Source of the DNA: a virus
Strand: one strand, 5' to 3'
Virus record (IMG/VR): IMGVR_UViG_3300021356_000188
Span: 1 to 22,042 of that record
Length of the DNA stretch: 22,042 nt
A program made the position numbers and the translations under genes. The notes under the pieces were generated by a model that saw only the letters and a list, made by a program, of their open reading frames with translations, had not been told where the DNA came from and did not search any database. Below are positions 9,027-16,926 of the stretch, one piece after another. Positions within the stretch are counted from its first letter, which is position 1; each line of letters opens with the position of its first letter.

Positions 9027-10676
9027 TTATGACTCTAATTTAAGTACTGTAATTGTAACATCCATATCTGTTGAACTACCTGTGTTATTTGTAATAGTCA
9101 TAGGTAATTCTGTTTCGTTGTTGTCTAGCCATCCGTAAATAGCAGGAGTAACTTTAAATGTAGTATTTGGTGAAGTCGCAACAAATTCTGCAATAACACC
9201 TGCACCTTCTGGTGGGTCATCTGCTGCAGACCTGTTTAAGTCAGCTGACCTTGATGCAGTATCTGAATATATTCTTATACGACATTCTTTTTCAGCAACT
9301 ATTTCGTAAATTGCAAATGATTTACCACAATTTGTAAATTCTAAATAGTCTAAGTTAGCAAATGAAGATGTTGTCTGTGTTTCTGTTACACGAGAAAGGC
9401 TTCCACCTCCACCACTTGATGATGGGTCAGAAATAACAATATCACCAATCATCGATGAGTGAGATGTACAAATATAATGGTATGTTCCGCTTATATTTCC
9501 AGGAACTTTCCAGTAAAGAGTACCTTCGTATTTACCTTGAGCATTAGAACCAGTAGATTTAGTACCATCATTTCCGTAATGAACAAGACCTGTATTATAA
9601 GCAGTTGTTCCATCAGGTTGTCTGATTTCAAATGGGTGACTTGAAGTAGCACCATTTAATTCAAAACCTATTGTTTGTCCAGCTTGAACATAAACTGTTG
9701 GATTATCACCAGGTAGTTGGTCCATTGTGTATTTTGAACTATCAGGTCCAACAACATAGTAAGTTGAAACAGCAGTGGCTGCCATATCGTGAAGGTCAAG
9801 GTCAGCAGTATTAACTTCTGTTAATCCTGCAAGAGTAGATGAACCACCCCCTCCACCAGATGCACTTAATACACCGTTACTAGCTGATAAATTAGTACCT
9901 GCAATTGCTGCAACAAAATCTACAATTGATTCTTTCTTAGAAGCATTAGAATCATTAGCATCAATAAATCCAAAACTATCTGCAGCTACGTCTATTGCAC
10001 CAGCTGATAAACTGTTAAGGTCGGTGCCACCACCGCCTCCACCACCAGATGCGTTAATTGTAATTTCATCATTGTTTGCATCAGTTGTAATTGTAACATT
10101 GGAACCAGCTACAAAAGTAATACTATCTTCAGCTCCATCAGCTACGATATCACTTTGACCTGCAACGGAGATTGTTTTAAATGCTTCATTAACATTACCA
10201 CCTCCACCGCCGCCAGTTGCTTGTTGAACCCAAGTATATGTACCATCAGCATTTGTTTTTAATACATAATCAGCTGTTTCTGAATTTGTAATATTACCAG
10301 AATAAACATAAGACGCAAGAGGGTCTGTGTAATTAGTAATTGCTCCTTCTGAAGTATCAGCAAGAAGTCTTCTCCAAGAACCGTGAGCATAATACAGTGA
10401 GCCAGTATCGTGAGCATGGCCAATAGCTCCGTGATATGTACTTGCGTCAACTGCATCTAATAAAACTTTTGTGTCATATAAGAATGAAACTTTATGAGGT
10501 TCACCCGAAAGGTCTAAATTTCCGTTAGAATCGAATATGTTGGTAAGCGTTGTTGCATTACCATAACTGAAATATATTTCGTTAAAATTGTCGTTTACTT
10601 TATCGAATGCATTACGTAACGGGTCACCTGACCCATCATTCGCTGATGCTCCGATATTAATTGTTTGCTTGGCCAC
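9027..10676 (-). CDS. Gly-rich tail fibre-like structural protein with cupredoxin-like domain
   Basis: This 549-residue protein starts at GTG, supported by AAGGAG (10685-10690) 8 bases upstream. The N-terminal module (TINIGASANDGSGDPLR, then AFDKVNDNFNEIY) is one I recognise as recurrent in marine phage fibre and structural proteins. Next come a beta module (FKTISVAGQSDIVAD to NDEITINA, about 166-209), a linker domain, a cupredoxin-like domain (about 315-415) and a beta-rich C-terminal domain (about 426-549). Runs of 4-7 glycines separate the modules at residues 155-160, 211-217, 274-278 and 422-425. The cupredoxin-like part has HPFEIR (H347) and YICTSHSSMIG (C403, H406, M409). The gene lies between the gp7-like wedge gene and the subtilase and is probably expressed late. 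A baseplate-attached short fibre or decoration protein fits best; the exact role is unknown. Confidence 0.7.
   Translation of the reverse strand: MAKQTINIGASANDGSGDPLRNAFDKVNDNFNEIYFSYGNATTLTNIFDSNGNLDLSGEPHKVSFLYDTKVLLDAVDASTYHGAIGHAHDTGSLYYAHGSWRRLLADTSEGAITNYTDPLASYVYSGNITNSETADYVLKTNADGTYTWVQQATGGGGGGNVNEAFKTISVAGQSDIVADGAEDSITFVAGSNVTITTDANNDEITINASGGGGGGGTDLNSLSAGAIDVAADSFGFIDANDSNASKKESIVDFVAAIAGTNLSASNGVLSASGGGGGSSTLAGLTEVNTADLDLHDMAATAVSTYYVVGPDSSKYTMDQLPGDNPTVYVQAGQTIGFELNGATSSHPFEIRQPDGTTAYNTGLVHYGNDGTKSTGSNAQGKYEGTLYWKVPGNISGTYHYICTSHSSMIGDIVISDPSSSGGGGSLSRVTETQTTSSFANLDYLEFTNCGKSFAIYEIVAEKECRIRIYSDTASRSADLNRSAADDPPEGAGVIAEFVATSPNTTFKVTPAIYGWLDNNETELPMTITNNTGSSTDMDVTITVLKLES
9402..9413 (-). 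repeat. Poly-glycine linker 4 (4 Gly)
   Basis: Four consecutive GGN codons encode Gly422-425, between the cupredoxin-like domain and the C-terminal beta domain. Confidence 0.85.
9417..9734 (-). other. Cupredoxin-like domain in the fibre-like protein
   Basis: Residues about 315-420 show VYVQAGQTIGFEL, then HPFEIR (H347), and YHYICTSHSSMIGDIVI (C403, H406, M409) about 55 residues later. Spacing and residues match the domain in the neighbouring subtilase, including HPFEI and YIC-x2-H-S-x-M. All four type-1 copper ligand positions are present. Copper binding has not been shown. Confidence 0.65.
9843..9857 (-). repeat. Poly-glycine linker 3 (5 Gly)
   Basis: Five consecutive GGN codons encode Gly274-278, after the linker domain and before the cupredoxin-containing part of the fibre-like protein. 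Confidence 0.85.
10026..10046 (-). repeat. Poly-glycine linker 2 (7 Gly)
   Basis: Seven consecutive GGN codons encode Gly211-217, ending the VAGQSDIVAD-type beta module. Confidence 0.85.
10197..10214 (-). repeat. Poly-glycine linker 1 (6 Gly)
   Basis: Six consecutive GGN codons encode Gly155-160, dividing the N-terminal virion-attachment-like part from the first beta module. Confidence 0.85.
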
Positions 10677-10703
10677 AGCAGAATCTCCTTTGAATTATTT
10701 AAA

Positions 10704-10711
10704 TATTTATT
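10704..10711 (-). promoter_or_regulatory. Probable T4-type late promoter (AATAAATA variant) for the fibre/subtilase pair
   Basis: The minus strand reads TAATAAATA, one base off the TATAAATA octamer, at the end of the gp7-like gene and 27 bases before the GTG start of the fibre-like gene. It is followed by a strong ribosome site (AAGGAG). Position supports function; the mismatch lowers confidence. Confidence 0.45.
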
Positions 10712-13001
10712 ATGCTAATACATCATCAACTGTAACTAGAGTACTATCAACACTAAAGTTTGTAACATCTGCAGATAATGCATCTGTATTTGCTGAATCT
10801 AATGGTGTACCCGTGCCGTCGTCATTGAATAACCTAATAAATCTTGGTTTTGTGCTTCCTGGTATATCGGCTTTGTAAATAAAATCGCCGAACATTTTTG
10901 CACCAGCTAAATGCACATTTTCTTTTAGTAATTTTTCGTATTGACTTTTATCTAGAGTTGATTTAATTTGATATGAATACTCTTGATAGAAATCACTGTC
11001 TTGTATTCTCATTCCTGAGTTATAGTAAGTATCAATTGCTGCACTGTTTGCAGCTTGAGTTGTATAACCATTAATGTGAGATGAGTAATCTTTCCAGAAA
11101 CCTTTGTTTTTACCTTGTTGTGTTGCTTCAATTGTACCAGATGCTAATACAAGGTTTGCATCGAGTGGGTCTCGTAATGTTCCGTCGTCACCGTTAACAT
11201 AGGAAAATCCTGAGTTGGTAATTGCAACTTCGTTAATATAACCCAATTCATATTCAACTCGTGCATTAATAATTGCATTATCACCATATACACGACTTGA
11301 ATAATCTATGCCAACACCCGCAACTGAGAACGAATCATTATTTTCTCTTATAATATTATCTAAACCATTAAATCCTTCCCAGGAATTTGGTAATATATAA
11401 AGTACACCTTGCGTTGTATCTACTGAAGTAACCTGAGCAGTTTTATTTGTATTTGCTTCTGTTATTGTTTCGCCAGCGTTAAATACTACAGATTCTGTTG
11501 GTGTTGTTAATCTAACAATTTGGCTACGCTTATTAAAATTAGAAATTGTATCATCTTTTGCTCTTGCAAATACATCAAAACGATAATCAGAACCTGGATT
11601 AACATTTTCAAATACTTTTATACTACCGATTTCTATACCTGAAGTATCAAATGCATTATCTAATGGTGTACTAAGATTTACTGGACTTACTGAACCTGAC
11701 ATCGGAAAAGTTGCTTCGTAATCTGGAGCATTAATCGATGTTGATAAATGTGGTAAAATAACGTCAGTAATAAGATTAACAGTTTCTACATCTGTAATAA
11801 CTGCATAAACATCTGTATTAGCATCAGGTGGGTTACCTTCTGGATATAACTGAGCTGGAAATGTAGCAGGTGATGAATTATTATAATCAGAAACACCTTG
11901 TTGTATTCCGAGGTTTAACAAATCAATATTTGGACTACGATCTAATGTGCTAATTGCTGAGCCGTCAAATTGTCCAGCAGTCATTTTAACACCAATATTA
12001 TATTGGTTTTGTCCTATAACAATACCTTCGTTACCACTTGTATCTCTTAATCTTTCGTATGGTTCAAATTGTACTTGATTTGACGAATCAGTATTAATTG
12101 CCTGATTTGAAACTAAAAGGCTTGTATTTGCAACTGTATAACCATATCCGCCATTTACATAATCATATAATACGACAGCTCCAGCTGATGTAGTAACATC
12201 TGTAACTATACCTTCTCCACCAACTCCTCTGTCTGCAGCTATAAGAACCTGATCGCCTATTTGCTTATTTGGTTCTCTTGCTTTTGTTGAGTCAACGTTA
12301 AATCCACTTAATGAGCCACCAACAGTACCAAACTCTACTTGTTTTCCGCTGATGTTTGTATAAATCTTATCGTACTTAACAAATACTCCATTAACATTAT
12401 CAATGTAAATAACAGGTGTGTATATTCCGTTAATTAAAATTGAATTGATTTTGCTTACTGAAGCTTTTGCTTGTGAAACTGAACCTGTAATAACACGAGA
12501 AATTAAATCTGCATAAGTGTATTGATTACCTTCAGTATCTGTAAATAAATTATCGTTAGGAAGCATTTGTAAGAAGTTGCCTTCTTTCCATTCAGAGTTT
12601 GAAACTTTCAACATTCTGTTAGAAGGATAAACTACTTCAATATCAAATTCTTTATAGAATGTTGCAAAGAATAACTCAATACCAGCCTTAGTACCTTTTC
12701 TTCTATAAAGGTCTAATACATTCTTAACAAGGAATGGTACAATACTTTCTTTTAATTCGAGGTCAACTAAATATTTGTTTTTGAAGAAAATAAGTAAAGA
12801 TTTAATTGTTGTATCAATATCTTTATATTCAAAAAATCTTCGTGATACATAAGTCGATTGATTAGTAGTAGTTTCTAACCATTTATAATAATCACGAGCT
12901 AATTGAACCAGTTCAGGTCCATCTTCACGATAGACAGCAGGGAATTGCTGATTAATAAAAAAGCTTATACTTTTTTCTATCTGTGAATAATCTTCAGCCA
13001 T
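10710..13001 (-). CDS. gp7: Baseplate wedge protein, gp7/gpI-like
   Basis: This protein has 763 residues. The N-terminal 130 residues (FPAVYREDGPELVQLARDYY, RRFFEYKDIDTT, FFKNKYL, DLYRRKGTKAGIELFF) follow the pattern of tail protein I domains. In phage P2, gpI plays the part of the T4 gp7 wedge core. The middle is beta-rich. Near the C-terminus (about 634-713) lie GFWKDYSSHINGY, DSDFYQEYSYQIKS and LAGAKMFGDF, a block I recall from marine T4-like baseplate proteins. In T4, gp7 forms a heterotrimer with two gp6 copies and holds gp8, gp10 and gp53. The gene sits right after gp6, as in T4, which supports the call, but T4 gp7 is longer (1032 residues). Ribosome site AGGAAA lies 8 bases before the ATG, with a 14-base gap from gp6. 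Confidence 0.65.
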   Translation of the reverse strand: MAEDYSQIEKSISFFINQQFPAVYREDGPELVQLARDYYKWLETTTNQSTYVSRRFFEYKDIDTTIKSLLIFFKNKYLVDLELKESIVPFLVKNVLDLYRRKGTKAGIELFFATFYKEFDIEVVYPSNRMLKVSNSEWKEGNFLQMLPNDNLFTDTEGNQYTYADLISRVITGSVSQAKASVSKINSILINGIYTPVIYIDNVNGVFVKYDKIYTNISGKQVEFGTVGGSLSGFNVDSTKAREPNKQIGDQVLIAADRGVGGEGIVTDVTTSAGAVVLYDYVNGGYGYTVANTSLLVSNQAINTDSSNQVQFEPYERLRDTSGNEGIVIGQNQYNIGVKMTAGQFDGSAISTLDRSPNIDLLNLGIQQGVSDYNNSSPATFPAQLYPEGNPPDANTDVYAVITDVETVNLITDVILPHLSTSINAPDYEATFPMSGSVSPVNLSTPLDNAFDTSGIEIGSIKVFENVNPGSDYRFDVFARAKDDTISNFNKRSQIVRLTTPTESVVFNAGETITEANTNKTAQVTSVDTTQGVLYILPNSWEGFNGLDNIIRENNDSFSVAGVGIDYSSRVYGDNAIINARVEYELGYINEVAITNSGFSYVNGDDGTLRDPLDANLVLASGTIEATQQGKNKGFWKDYSSHINGYTTQAANSAAIDTYYNSGMRIQDSDFYQEYSYQIKSTLDKSQYEKLLKENVHLAGAKMFGDFIYKADIPGSTKPRFIRLFNDDGTGTPLDSANTDALSADVTNFSVDSTLVTVDDVLA

Positions 13002-13015
13002 TTTATTTTCCTATA

Positions 13016-14896
13016 TTAATAACTACTGCTGCCTGATAAAGAACTGCCACCTAATGTTCCAATTGCAGATGACGATGATGTCGTTCCGCTCGTTGGTTTT
13101 TCGTCAAGTACCATATTGACTTGTACATCCTCGTCTCGTATAATAAACACTCGACCTTTTGGTGCTTGATATGTAGAACTCTTTGCTCTTACCATAATTT
13201 TAATTGAGCTTCCGTCAAACGCTTCAACCTCAATTGCATTTAATTTAACTAAACCTAACTTATAATCTACTGTACCTGCAATTGGTTTAAATACTACGGG
13301 GTTTGTAATATCATCTGTAATAAGCATTAAGTTTCCAGCACCATCGTCTTGTATATAAACACATGTTCCATCTATATCAAATGGTGTACTCTTAACTGCA
13401 GGTTTATATTCTTTAAATCCGTTTGCTTCTCTAAATGGATATGGTTTAACTAATTCAGTTTCAAAGTTAAATATTGGTGTTTCTCTATTATTTAATATTG
13501 GACTCCAGTCAATAATTGGCATTACTGTTAGTCCTGTACTTAATAGTGCTGTATCAATTGCATCAACTTGTGCTGCTAATTTACTTGCTCTTAATTTTGT
13601 ATTAAAATCTTCAAGCGTATTTTCTGAATAACTGTTAATAGTACTTCTTACTAATGCTTCAAGTTCGTCTTTTGATTTTTCTGTACTCTTGTTTGTGTAA
13701 ACAATATCAGCAACAACATCTGCGTATATAAATTTAGTCTGTACAAATATTGGTTCAATACCTAACGGACTCTTTTCAGATAAGTAATTAATATAAGTAT
13801 TTGCAAGTGTTGAACTAATTAATGTTGTTTCTGAATCTAAATAAACAGAAATAGCAACACGACCAAATTGAGGTGGGTCTAAATCTTCACCACCATAAGC
13901 ACTTACTGCTGTAATCTCTGGGAATGCTTGTTGTAATAATATTTCGTAATCTTTTGTCGTTACTGCACGTTCTTGCACTGATAACGCTTTAGGAGCAAAG
14001 TATCTAATAGATTCCATACTCTCACGCTCTAATCCTCCAGCCGCTGCAGAAATAGTTGTTACATTAATTGTAGCGCCTTCAATAAAGCTTGTACCAAATG
14101 CGTCTGCACCATTTGCAGTTTCACCAGACGTAATACGATATCTTACTCTTACATCTTCAAACTCTTCTGGTTGTAAACCAAATTCGTTTTTACCAAAATA
14201 AACTGCATATCTGTTATCTAAATAAGGCTCTAAATAAAATACTTTATCGTCAGGTTTAACGCCATAAATTGTATTAGCTCGAGTAAATATATTTCTGTCT
14301 TCTGTTTCTTCTGCATCAACAAAGACAACGATAGAGTCTGTATCAACTTCGTCGTTTGTTAATTGAACACGAAGTACTCCATCAGCATCAACAATAAATC
14401 CTTCTCTCTGGAATGATGCTAACATTGACCCTTCAAAAATTTCTACGTTATCTGCTACATAAACATTAGGTGCTGTTCTTCTTGCAACATATGTTTGATT
14501 AGTTACGAAGGTAAATAAATCACCTTGATAGTTTGCAGAAAAAGTAGTATAGGTCGGAATAGTAATTGTGCTCTCTGTTTGATTTTCATCTGTAATTGTA
14601 ACTTGAACAACAGCTTTAGCAGATTTACGAGAACGTGGAATATAGTTTAATTCTTTTGCATGAGAAACGATTGAGTTCTTTAGGACGGCCGAGTCTAAAA
14701 ACATCTCATTCATTGCCATGTTTGTATAATAATTATTTTGGAAGGTATTAAATGATAGTACATCAAGTAATGCACTCATGTTAGAACCTTCAAAATTATA
14801 ATCTTTGAATTGAGTCTGCGTTTGCAGATATGTTTTAAACTGACTTTTTATCGAATCAAAGTCGAGTTCTGTAATTGGAGTTTTTGGATTGGCCAT
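13016..14896 (-). CDS. gp6: Baseplate wedge protein gp6 (baseplate J-like)
   Basis: At 626 residues it is close to T4 gp6 (660). The N-terminus (PITELDFDSIKSQFKTYL, FEGSNMSALLDVLSFNT, NMAMNEMFLDSA) is the conserved start of gp6/gpJ proteins. A central J-type segment follows (LERESMESIRYFAPKALS, about 289-306, then RAVTTKDYEILL and FPEITAVSAYGGE). gp6 dimers join the six wedges into the inner baseplate ring and change shape during contraction. The last 25 residues are a Ser/Gly-rich tail (from about 602), which looks disordered and is unusual for the family. Ribosome site AAGGAT lies 8 bases before the ATG. The gene follows gp25 with one base between them, fitting a co-assembled wedge operon. 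Confidence 0.85.
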   Translation of the reverse strand: MANPKTPITELDFDSIKSQFKTYLQTQTQFKDYNFEGSNMSALLDVLSFNTFQNNYYTNMAMNEMFLDSAVLKNSIVSHAKELNYIPRSRKSAKAVVQVTITDENQTESTITIPTYTTFSANYQGDLFTFVTNQTYVARRTAPNVYVADNVEIFEGSMLASFQREGFIVDADGVLRVQLTNDEVDTDSIVVFVDAEETEDRNIFTRANTIYGVKPDDKVFYLEPYLDNRYAVYFGKNEFGLQPEEFEDVRVRYRITSGETANGADAFGTSFIEGATINVTTISAAAGGLERESMESIRYFAPKALSVQERAVTTKDYEILLQQAFPEITAVSAYGGEDLDPPQFGRVAISVYLDSETTLISSTLANTYINYLSEKSPLGIEPIFVQTKFIYADVVADIVYTNKSTEKSKDELEALVRSTINSYSENTLEDFNTKLRASKLAAQVDAIDTALLSTGLTVMPIIDWSPILNNRETPIFNFETELVKPYPFREANGFKEYKPAVKSTPFDIDGTCVYIQDDGAGNLMLITDDITNPVVFKPIAGTVDYKLGLVKLNAIEVEAFDGSSIKIMVRAKSSTYQAPKGRVFIIRDEDVQVNMVLDEKPTSGTTSSSSAIGTLGGSSLSGSSSY

Positions 14897-14897
14897 C

Positions 14898-15314
14898 TTA
14901 TCTTATCCTTTCTAATATTAAATCAAGTGATATTGGTCTTTCAACATTCTTGATATAAAAACGTATATTTACACTAACTTTATTGTCGTCGTATATACTT
15001 GAAGCAGTTATGTCTATAATTTCTGCTCTTGGTTCGTAAATTTTAATAGTATCTGCACACCTGCTTTCTATAACTTTTAAAGTACCTGGAGTAATGTTTT
15101 CAAATAATAAAGCTCTAATACCTCCACCAATATAAGGTTGCATTAACCTTTCGCCTGGGTCAGTTAAAATTAAATTCTTAATGCTTTGTTTAACTGCGTC
15201 TTCATCTTTTAAAAGAGCTATATCTTTTGATATAGGACTAATCCTAAGGTCTTTATGAAAGTCGCTGTATAAATTTGGCTTTCTATTTATTGGTGTTTTT
15301 AAACTAATTGTCAT
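14898..15314 (-). CDS. gp25: Baseplate wedge protein gp25 (gpW/gp25 family)
   Basis: At 138 residues it is near the length of T4 gp25 (132). The family core is visible: VKQSIKNLILTDPGERLMQP followed by YIGGGIRALLFE (61-72), and the conserved EPR triad in IYEPRAEI (92-99). The fold is shared with tailed-phage gpW and type VI secretion TssE proteins, where it nucleates sheath assembly at the baseplate. Its start overlaps the stop of the peptidase gene (ATGA at 15311-15314), implying translational coupling. In T4, gene 25 lies in another cluster; here it is next to gene 6. Confidence 0.93.
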   Translation of the reverse strand: MTISLKTPINRKPNLYSDFHKDLRISPISKDIALLKDEDAVKQSIKNLILTDPGERLMQPYIGGGIRALLFENITPGTLKVIESRCADTIKIYEPRAEIIDITASSIYDDNKVSVNIRFYIKNVERPISLDLILERIR

Positions 15315-15631
15315 CTTATTATTTCTCTAACATCTAAATGAATATGATTATCATATATAACTACACCTAAGAATCCAGATTTTTTAGCATTTTTAATAAA
15401 AACTGGAATCCAATCATTACCTTCTAAGTTATTGTATATGTTTAAAACCTCATCTATTTTCTTAAATGAGTCGTCCATTTTAATATCTATAACAAGTCCA
15501 CTAAGGTGAGGGTTATCATTTTCCTTTTTTAAGGTATTTTGATTATAATCTGGACTTACCCAGCCATTTGTTATAGTTATTGTACTACCATATATTTTTT
15601 GTAATCTTTGAAGATATACTTTAACATCCAA
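15311..15631 (-). CDS. Small M15-type zinc peptidase (D-Ala-D-Ala carboxypeptidase/endopeptidase-like)
   Basis: This 106-residue protein has the M15 zinc signature HLSGLVID (H42 to D49, the HxxGxxxD pattern) and the C-terminal pair in NHIHLDVR (H96, H98, D100), preceded by GFLGVVIYD. M15 enzymes cut peptide bonds in peptidoglycan. No membrane segment or signal peptide is seen. Its place between spike/hub genes and gp25 suggests a tail-tip enzyme that opens the wall during DNA entry, replacing the lysozyme domain absent from the gp5-like protein. The start is doubtful: the first available codon is TTG at 15631 with no clear ribosome site, while the frame stays open upstream for 15 codons (through GLPAYTHLDLD, which looks native) with no standard start codon. 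An atypical start or translational coupling to the upstream gene is possible. Confidence 0.75.
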   Translation of the reverse strand: MDVKVYLQRLQKIYGSTITITNGWVSPDYNQNTLKKENDNPHLSGLVIDIKMDDSFKKIDEVLNIYNNLEGNDWIPVFIKNAKKSGFLGVVIYDNHIHLDVREIIR

Positions 15632-15657
15632 ATCTAAATGTGTATATGCTGGTAAAC

Positions 15658-16926
15658 CTACACCTTTTCTTCATCGAATACATCACCTTCAAGTTTAAAA
15701 GTGCTATCAGAACCTTTTATTACACTCATGCACTCAGGCAAGTTTTTATAATCTTCAGCTTTAATTTCTTCAACATCAATTTTTTCATAACCAGGAATTG
15801 TTTGTCCAGCACTTCCGTCACTATTCCATATACTATTTAGGCTATTTATGTCTTGCTGCTTCTGTTCTTTTGAAAATCTTATTGCTCCATTACGAATTGC
15901 AGTGGAAGTATTTTGATTTCCAATAGCTTGTAATCTCTTAATAACTCTTTGATATCTATTTCCGTAGTCATCTAATGGATTCTTAATTTCATTAACAAGT
16001 GCTTCAACATTACTTGCAAGAGCACAAAAACGTGCAACCAAGAATTGCATTGTTGCTAAATCCATTTGCTCAAATAAACCAAAGGCGTAATCCATAAACC
16101 CTTTGAGTTTATTTTTCATTTTCTCTTGTTGTTCTTTTGTAAGCTCATTACACATACGCTCTTTACGAGTCATTATATACTTTGTATGAGATTTGTCAAT
16201 ACCTACAACTAAATCTCCTATTTGGTCCATAATATCAAAGTTGTTAATTGCTGCCATTATTTTTTCATAAATTTTAACTACAGAATCTATAATTTTTTCT
16301 TGGATTTCTTTTACTAATTTTTTAACAACTTCTTCTTCCAATACTTCAAGTGGATTCATACCTTCGTACTTACCAAGAAGTGCTTGAAATTTAGCATATG
16401 CTGCAGCAGCATCTTGGATTATTCCATCTATTTCACCAATTAAATCATAGAAAGAATCTATAGTATTAAACAAATTATTCATACTATTACAAAAACCGCC
16501 TAAAATACTTTCGTAAATATCACCTTGGTAATATCTGTCTAAATTAGAAAGTAAAACATCTGGTGTTTGATTAATAATAACGTTTGGCGAATAATTATAC
16601 GATTCCATAAAATCAGCCATCTCAAGCTGCGTAACATTACCACGATTCCATCTATTATCTAAAGATGGATAATTTGAAGAGTCATAACTTCGAAGCGAAC
16701 CATTAATATAATCAACACTTTTACCAAAGTCATTACCAAATTTATTAATCATATTTTTAATTGGATTATTGTTTGTTTCTGCTACAATATTATCAGCAAG
16801 CTCTTGAGCAAAAACATCAATCTGGTTTAATGTATATGAGCCATCAGCGTTTACTGTAGGGCCAGGGTTAATTCTTTGCTGATTAAGATATGTTTGACTT
16901 CGTCTGTCTACGCAACTACTAGCCAT
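15658..16926 (-). CDS. Helical protein of unknown function in the hub cluster
   Basis: I do not recognise a family for this 422-residue protein. It is mostly helical: residues about 140-315 have long amphipathic stretches rich in Lys/Glu/Leu/Ile (for example LEVLEEEVVKKLVKEIQEKI, 193-212), suggesting coiled coils or a helical bundle. The N-terminal 100 residues are polar and Asn-rich; the C-terminus (from about 340) is charged. No transmembrane segment, signal peptide or catalytic motif is seen. Start ATG overlaps the gp5-like stop by one base (TAATG), so translation is coupled. Between the spike and the M15 peptidase, it is probably a virion or tail-assembly protein, perhaps a hub partner or chaperone; this is position-based only. 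Confidence 0.75.
   Translation of the reverse strand: MASSCVDRRSQTYLNQQRINPGPTVNADGSYTLNQIDVFAQELADNIVAETNNNPIKNMINKFGNDFGKSVDYINGSLRSYDSSNYPSLDNRWNRGNVTQLEMADFMESYNYSPNVIINQTPDVLLSNLDRYYQGDIYESILGGFCNSMNNLFNTIDSFYDLIGEIDGIIQDAAAAYAKFQALLGKYEGMNPLEVLEEEVVKKLVKEIQEKIIDSVVKIYEKIMAAINNFDIMDQIGDLVVGIDKSHTKYIMTRKERMCNELTKEQQEKMKNKLKGFMDYAFGLFEQMDLATMQFLVARFCALASNVEALVNEIKNPLDDYGNRYQRVIKRLQAIGNQNTSTAIRNGAIRFSKEQKQQDINSLNSIWNSDGSAGQTIPGYEKIDVEEIKAEDYKNLPECMSVIKGSDSTFKLEGDVFDEEKV

Noticed and set aside
10588-10878. Plus-strand open frame crossing the gap between the fibre-like and gp7-like genes
   Set aside because: Overlaps both flanking genes in antisense and has no plausible start context.
15284-15291. 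AATAAATA on the minus strand inside gp25
   Set aside because: One mismatch to the late octamer, inside a coding region with tightly coupled neighbours; chance match in AT-rich DNA is more likely.
16915-16926. N-terminal Cys (MASSC) of the 422-residue protein as a lipoprotein signal
   Set aside because: There is no hydrophobic signal segment before the Cys, so it cannot be a lipobox.
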